From Nocardioides sp. (GTDB lineage Bacteria > Actinomycetota > Actinomycetes > Propionibacteriales > Nocardioidaceae): DNA of 64,000 bases. The translations under genes and the position numbers were made by a program. The notes under the pieces are model-generated. The model searched no databases. It saw only the letters and a program-made list of their open reading frames with translations, and was not told the DNA's origin. Location: NCBI GenBank assembly GCA_002729525.1, contig PBYI01000009.1:272224-336223 (forward strand). Reading direction: 5' to 3'. This document shows, piece by piece, positions 57,545 through 64,000 of the stretch; position 1 is the first letter of the stretch; each line of letters begins with the position of its first letter.

Positions 57545-57754
57545 TCAGGCAGCGAGGTCCTTCTTGCGCACCTTCGAGCCGTCGAGGTGCACCAACCGAC
57601 GCCGCTTGACGGTGTAGCCGTCGGGCAGCGTGCCCTCCTTGAGCATCCGCAGCGGGCAGCGCTTGCACTTGTCGCGAGACACGCAGCACTCCACCTTCGG
57701 GAGGCTCTTGCGCGCCTTCTTGTCCGCCTTCGAGCGGGACTTCCCCTTGCCCAT
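57545..57754 (-). CDS. Small basic Cys-rich protein upstream of ferritin
   Basis: The 69-residue protein is strongly basic and has four cysteines in KVECCVSRDKCKRCPLRML, a C-C-x5-C-x2-C pattern that could bind a metal ion. I do not recognise a named family. It starts 21 bases from an iron box and precedes the ferritin gene by 109 bases on the same strand, so a role in iron handling is suggested by context only. Confidence 0.7.
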   Translation of the reverse strand: MGKGKSRSKADKKARKSLPKVECCVSRDKCKRCPLRMLKEGTLPDGYTVKRRRLVHLDGSKVRKKDLAA

Positions 57755-57774
57755 GCCGCGATCGTAGCAGTCAG

Positions 57775-57793
57775 TTAGGTGAGGCTAAGTTGA
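57775..57793. promoter_or_regulatory. IdeR/DtxR-type iron box
   Basis: TTAGGTGAGGCTAAGTTGA matches 15 of 19 positions of the mycobacterial IdeR consensus TTAGGTTAGGCTAACCTAA (consensus from memory). It lies between the divergent Cys-rich/ferritin genes and the lipoprotein gene. In mycobacteria IdeR activates bfrB through such boxes. Confidence 0.75.
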
Positions 57794-57847
57794 CCTGGGC
57801 TGATCGAGCAGGTTTCCCGACCACACCACGCGGACACAGTGCGGGGC

Positions 57848-58240
57848 ATGACGACCTCCGCCCTCCCCCGGCGCACCCGCACCCGACAGACCACGCGCAT
57901 CGCCCTGACGCTCGGCTCCGCCGTGCTCCTCGGCACCACGCTGACCGCCTGCGGCGGCAGCACCGACATCGACGAGATCACCTGCGGTGAGTTCACCGAC
58001 CTCTCCGCGGGCGACCAGGAGGACCTGGTCCGCGATTCCGCCGAGAACGAGGAGGACTTCGAGGGTCTCAGCGAGGAGGAGCGCGAGCAGACCATCGGCT
58101 TCGTCGTGGACCTCGGCAACGCCGCGTGCGAGGGCCAGGACCCCGACACCAAGCTCGCCGACGTCGAGCCCGACCCCGAGGACCTCGCCGACCTCGAGCT
58201 GCCCGGCCTGGACGACCTGCCCAGCGACCTGCCCAGCTGA
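57848..58240 (+). CDS. Small lipoprotein (paralogue of the one at 55640)
   Basis: The 130-residue protein has a long n-region and lipobox LTAC (Cys35). Mature sequence: DIDEITCGEFTDLSAGDQED, a helical acidic middle and NAACEGQDPDTKLADVEP, then a Pro/Asp/Leu-rich tail. The CGEF...C...LADVEP core parallels the 55640 lipoprotein. An iron box lies 55 bases upstream. The ATG at 57848 is used; a GTG nine bases upstream is in frame. A terminator follows at once. Confidence 0.75.
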   Translation: MTTSALPRRTRTRQTTRIALTLGSAVLLGTTLTACGGSTDIDEITCGEFTDLSAGDQEDLVRDSAENEEDFEGLSEEEREQTIGFVVDLGNAACEGQDPDTKLADVEPDPEDLADLELPGLDDLPSDLPS

Positions 58241-58252
58241 CCCGGCACGGCA

Positions 58253-58294
58253 CGAGACGGCCCGCCCGGGGAGCTCTCTGGGCGGGCCGTCTCG
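58253..58294. terminator. Terminator between lipoprotein and meaA
   Basis: A 15-base perfect stem (CGAGACGGCCCGCCC) with a 12-base loop sits between convergent genes. Confidence 0.88.
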
Positions 58295-58332
58295 CGTGGA
58301 TGTGGTCAGGAGGCGCCGTACGACGGCGGCGC

Positions 58333-60399
<2,067 letters not shown>

Positions 60400-60416
60400 G
60401 GGGAGAGGGTAGAGCG

Positions 60417-60438
60417 CCGGTTACGCGTTGGTAACCGG
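60417..60438. promoter_or_regulatory. Perfect inverted repeat before meaA
   Basis: CCGGTTAC-N6-GTAACCGG, with the inner 16-mer fitting GTNAC-N6-GTNAC, begins 18 bases before the meaA start codon, an ideal place for a repressor. Confidence 0.6.
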
Positions 60439-60493
60439 TTCCCGGTGTGCGACATCCGTCACACCGCCGCCGGGCCGCGTGCCGCAGCGGGTC

Positions 60494-60814
60494 TCAGGCG
60501 AGGTCGGCGAGCGGCGACCGGGGCGCCTCGACACGCACGGCGCGGGCCAGCCGGGACACGTGCAGCAGCCGTCGTACGCCGGGAGCCGGGTCGCGCAGGA
60601 CGACCTGGCGACCCCGGTGCTCGGCGTACCTGGTCGCGGCCGCGAGCACCCGGAGCCCGGTGAGATCGACGGCGTCCACCTCGGCGAGGTCGACGACCAC
60701 GCGGTCGTGCACCGCCATCAGGGCGTAGAGCTCGTCGCGCACCCGACGCGTCGAGCGCACGTCGAGGTACCCCTGCACCGCGAGCACGCCGAAGGCGCAC
60801 GGCTGCTGCGGCAT
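60494..60814 (-). CDS. STAS-domain protein (anti-sigma factor antagonist-like)
   Basis: The 106-residue protein has the STAS core AVQGYLDVRSTRRVRDELYA and VVDLAEVDAVDLTGLRVLAA. The phospho-acceptor position, Ser in classical SpoIIAA (DSSGL), reads DLTGL, so a Thr would be the target. It could regulate an anti-sigma kinase, but none is adjacent. The ATG at 60814 gives the normal domain length; longer readings add unrelated sequence. Confidence 0.85.
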   Translation of the reverse strand: MPQQPCAFGVLAVQGYLDVRSTRRVRDELYALMAVHDRVVVDLAEVDAVDLTGLRVLAAATRYAEHRGRQVVLRDPAPGVRRLLHVSRLARAVRVEAPRSPLADLA

Positions 60815-60863
60815 GGTGGCTCCCGAGGACTGGTGCGAACGCTTCACACAGGTACTGACGCGT

Positions 60864-61514
60864 TCAGCGTCTCCGAGGTTGCACGTCGTCGGCAACGAAT
60901 TTCACCGGTCCTGACACGTCCCGAACGAACCCGGACGCCGCGAGCCCGCTGCCGACGCCGAGCAGCGCCATGCCGAGCACGCCCCAGGGGGCGAAGATGT
61001 GGAACCAGTGCACGAGGGCGGCCCCCACCACCACGAGCAGCACCGGCCACGCGCGGACCCCGCGCCGAACCACCTGGTCGATCGCGAGCACCACGACGCA
61101 CACCAGCAGCGACCAGGAGCCGACCTTCCCCAGCGGGGTCCCGATGGTGAACATCCGGCTCACCGCCTCCGGGCGGGGCACGCCCGGCCCGAGCTCGTGC
61201 GTGACCCAGCCCGCACCGACGCCGCTGATGACGTCCAGCGCGGTGTAGAACGTGGCGTAGCCGTACGCCGTCAGTCGCACGACCCAGGCCACCACGTCAC
61301 GCCGGCCGCGCACCAGCCACCAGGGGGCGGCGGCCACGAGCGGGAACACCAGGACGCCTGGCACGTGCAGCGCGAACCAGCGGTACGACGTGTCGTAGGT
61401 GAGGTGGTCCGGGTGAAGGAGCCCGGCGGCGCCCAGCGCCAGCGCGGGGAGCGCCAGCAGCACCGGGACGACTCGGGCGGGCAGCACGGACGGGGCGGAC
61501 TCGGGGGTGGTCAC
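60864..61514 (-). CDS. Multi-span membrane protein, unknown function
   Basis: The 216-residue protein has about six hydrophobic segments, beginning VLPARVVPVLLALPALALG and including VPGVLVFPLVAAAPWWLVRG and PLGKVGSWSLLVCVVVLAID. No catalytic motif is seen, and no family is recognised. The GTG at 61514 is only 18 bases from the divergent cobO-type start, so the two share a minimal promoter region. Confidence 0.75.
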   Translation of the reverse strand: MTTPESAPSVLPARVVPVLLALPALALGAAGLLHPDHLTYDTSYRWFALHVPGVLVFPLVAAAPWWLVRGRRDVVAWVVRLTAYGYATFYTALDVISGVGAGWVTHELGPGVPRPEAVSRMFTIGTPLGKVGSWSLLVCVVVLAIDQVVRRGVRAWPVLLVVVGAALVHWFHIFAPWGVLGMALLGVGSGLAASGFVRDVSGPVKFVADDVQPRRR

Positions 61515-61532
61515 GCTCGCTACCCTCCCCCC

Positions 61533-62105
61533 ATGGTCAACCTCACCCGCATCTACACCCGCACCGGCGACGCCGGCGAGACCCGGCTCGGCGACATGAG
61601 CGTGACCACGAAGAACGACCTCCGGCTCCACGCGTACGCCGACGTCGACGAGGCCAACGCCCACCTCGGGCTCGCCGTCGCCTCGGGTGGGCTGGAGGAC
61701 GACGTCGTCGCTGTCCTCACCCACGTCCAGAACGACCTGTTCGACGTCGGCGCCGACTTCTGCACGCCGGTCGTGCCCGACCCGGAGTTCCCGCCGCTGC
61801 GCGTCGAGCAGGCGTACGTCGACCGGCTGGAGGCCTGGTGCGACGAGTACAACGAGCACCTGCCGAAACTGCGCTCGTTCATCCTCAGCGGCGGCACCGC
61901 GGGCGCCGCGCACCTGCACGTGTGCCGCACCGTCGTACGTCGGGCCGAGCGCTCGGCCTGGGCGGCGTACGAGATGCACGGCGAGTCCATGAACAAGCTC
62001 GCGATCACCTACCTCAACCGGCTCAGCGACTTGGTGTTCATCCTCGCGCGGCACGCCAACCGCGAGCAGGGCGACGTGCTGTGGGTACCGGGCGGGGAGC
62101 GCTGA
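61533..62105 (+). CDS. Cob(I)alamin adenosyltransferase (PduO type)
   Basis: The enzyme makes adenosylcobalamin, the cofactor needed by MeaA and methylmalonyl-CoA mutases. The 190 residues carry the PduO motif IYTRTGDAGETRLGD, the ATP-binding FILSGGTAGAAHLHVCRTVV and RRAERSAWAAYEM, and LNRLSDLVFILARHANRE. A TACCCT hexamer ends 6 bases before the ATG. Its position near atpC and DUF2550 is conserved in actinobacteria. Confidence 0.94.
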   Translation: MVNLTRIYTRTGDAGETRLGDMSVTTKNDLRLHAYADVDEANAHLGLAVASGGLEDDVVAVLTHVQNDLFDVGADFCTPVVPDPEFPPLRVEQAYVDRLEAWCDEYNEHLPKLRSFILSGGTAGAAHLHVCRTVVRRAERSAWAAYEMHGESMNKLAITYLNRLSDLVFILARHANREQGDVLWVPGGER

Positions 62106-62555
62106 TCAGGAGGCGCGGTTGGTCCAGTCGGTGCCGGGCGGACGCGCCTCGAGCCACGACTGGAAGCCGGTGAGCGATGCCGGGCTCATCGCCAGCTCGA
62201 CGACCCCGTCCGGGCCGTCGCAGCGGATGACCAGGTGCCCGGGGTAGAGCGCTACCTGCTCGTCGCCGCCCGGGTCGCGACGACCCTCGTAGGACAGCGC
62301 GGTGCGAGCCCAGACCACCTTGGGCCGCGGGGAGAGGGAGAAGATCCGGAACCACTCCAGCTGCTCGCCGGAGTAGCGACCGATCCCGAGAACCCAACCG
62401 CGCCCGTCCTCACGAGGACGGGCGCGGTGGGACAGCTCGAAGGTGCCGCCGTCACGTCCGAGGAAGCGACGACGTACGACCAGGCCGAGACCGTAGAGGA
62501 CGACGGCGATGAGCAGGACGCCGGCCACGTCGACCAGCCACTGCCACCATGCCAC
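62106..62555 (-). CDS. DUF2550 membrane-anchored protein
   Basis: The 149-residue protein has one N-terminal span (WLVDVAGVLLIAVVLYGLGL) and a cytoplasmic domain (GTFELSHRARPREDGRGWVL, KVVWARTALSYEGRRDPGGD). DUF2550 proteins sit directly downstream of atpC across actinobacteria (Rv1312-like), function unknown. The stop meets the cobO-type stop with no gap. A 14-base perfect hairpin lies inside the coding region. Confidence 0.9.
   Translation of the reverse strand: MAWWQWLVDVAGVLLIAVVLYGLGLVVRRRFLGRDGGTFELSHRARPREDGRGWVLGIGRYSGEQLEWFRIFSLSPRPKVVWARTALSYEGRRDPGGDEQVALYPGHLVIRCDGPDGVVELAMSPASLTGFQSWLEARPPGTDWTNRAS
62397..62428. other. Perfect hairpin within the DUF2550 coding sequence
   Basis: ACCGCGCCCGTCCT and its complement flank a CACG loop (14-base stem). 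It is inside a gene and does not coincide with a gene end, so it may be codon-driven or an RNA structural element. Confidence 0.5.
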
Positions 62556-62624
62556 CCGATCCCCCTCTCGGCAGGGAGACCCTAGCGGGTGGCCCCGTTG
62601 ACGTCGTACTCGGCCCGGTCGACC

Positions 62625-63025
62625 TCAGGAGGCCTTGCGGTAGGCCCGCACGCGGGCCTCGGCACGGCGGATGCGGCGCTCCCGCTCCTCACCGGCCGAG
62701 AGACCGTTCGCGGTCTCCAGCTCGGCCTCGACCTCGTTGATCTTGATCTCCTCGGCGAGCAGCGCGTGCTCGGTGAGGATCGAGACCCGGTCGCCGGCGA
62801 CGGAGATGAACCCGCCGTCGACGACCGCGTGCACGACGCCGTCCGGGGACGTGATCTCGACCTCGGCCTCGGTGAGCACCGACAGCAGCGGCGCGTGCCC
62901 GCGGAGGACACCCACGTCGCCGTCGACGGTGCGCGCGATGACCATGGAGCCCTCGCCCGACCACACGGTGCGGTCCGCGGCCACCAGCTCGACCTGGAGG
63001 CCGGTCCCGATGCCGGTGTCCGCCA

Positions 63026-63026
<1 letters not shown>
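62625..63026 (-). CDS. atpC: F-type ATP synthase epsilon subunit
   Basis: The epsilon subunit couples the central stalk to catalysis and can inhibit ATP hydrolysis. The 133 residues show the beta-sandwich (LQVELVAADRTVWSGEGSMV, GDVGVLRGHAPLLSVL) and a C-terminal helical part (EERERRIRRAEARVRAYRK). The ATG overlaps the atpD stop (TGATG). It is the last gene of the atp operon. Confidence 0.96.

Positions 63027-64000
<974 letters not shown>

Noticed and set aside
60400..60493. Cobalamin riboswitch before meaA
   Set aside because: The space is under 100 bases to the next gene and no B12-box-like sequence is visible; only the inverted repeat is seen.

Overview
This window is a high-GC (roughly 70 to 73 percent) actinobacterial chromosome segment. 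It is best matched to Nocardioides or a near relative in the Nocardioidaceae. The evidence is the GlgE alpha-glucan operon, a NucS-type mismatch endonuclease, a MeaA-type ethylmalonyl-CoA mutase next to F-type ATP synthase genes, very frequent GTG starts, 4-base GTGA/ATGA gene overlaps, and many leaderless-looking starts (a TANNNT hexamer 6 to 8 bases before the start codon). Coding density is very high: no stretch over about 210 bases lacks a gene, and I see no rRNA, tRNA, CRISPR array, prophage or transposase gene.

Layout. 1-5.2 kb: rsfS, nadD, a small membrane protein, a VTT/DedA-like protein and a CDP-alcohol phosphatidyltransferase, then proA, an SGNH hydrolase and an AbiEi/DUF559-like protein. 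5.3-8.5 kb: etfA, etfB, a membrane protein and an enoyl-CoA hydratase. 8.7-25 kb: alpha-glucan metabolism, with glgX, glgP, a large secreted M36 metallopeptidase, and the overlapping operon glgE-treS-mak-glgB. 25-32 kb: a Nudix hydrolase, two divergent regulator/target pairs (LysR/EamA and Rrf2/NmrA), an EI24 membrane protein, a redox-inactive thioredoxin-like TPR protein and a MarR regulator. 32-40 kb: meaB, thiolase and mce, then an ABC exporter plus two-component operon, then ccrA. 40-53 kb: a DivIVA-like coiled-coil protein, transporters, GNAT proteins, a CGNR regulator, a GH114-like secreted protein, a secreted subtilase, a tandem 3-hydroxyacyl-CoA dehydrogenase and an AgcS symporter. 53-64 kb: an interrupted nucS locus, a heptad-repeat protein, small lipoproteins, a DAO-type oxidase, an iron-storage cluster with an IdeR-type box, meaA, a STAS protein, cobO-type adenosyltransferase, DUF2550, atpC and atpD (cut by the window edge).

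How the genes work together. The glg/tre block encodes trehalose to maltose to maltose-1-phosphate to alpha-glucan (TreS, Mak, GlgE, GlgB), with recycling by GlgP and GlgX. Scattered genes make a nearly coherent C4/C5-CoA set: thiolase, 3-hydroxyacyl-CoA dehydrogenase, enoyl-CoA hydratase, Ccr, MeaA/Ecm, Mce, the MeaB chaperone, the cobalamin adenosyltransferase that supplies the B12 cofactor, and EtfAB as electron acceptor. Several of these genes share a 16-base palindrome (GTNAC-N6-GTNAC; core ACYCRYGRGT at the best sites), which suggests one regulator.

The most unusual region is nucS (53.2-54.6 kb). The gene is split by about 725 bases of lower-GC DNA flanked by an 8-base direct repeat. 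Removing one repeat unit in silico restores a normal 228-codon nucS in frame. The inserted DNA carries its own divergent nucS 3' end, so a 246-residue hybrid is still encoded, plus an unrecognised 141-residue protein. The original 3' end remains as a translationally coupled fragment. This layout (conserved N-terminus, replaced C-terminus, small ORF, displaced old C-terminus) resembles C-terminal replacement in polymorphic toxin loci, but here it affects a mismatch-repair nuclease.
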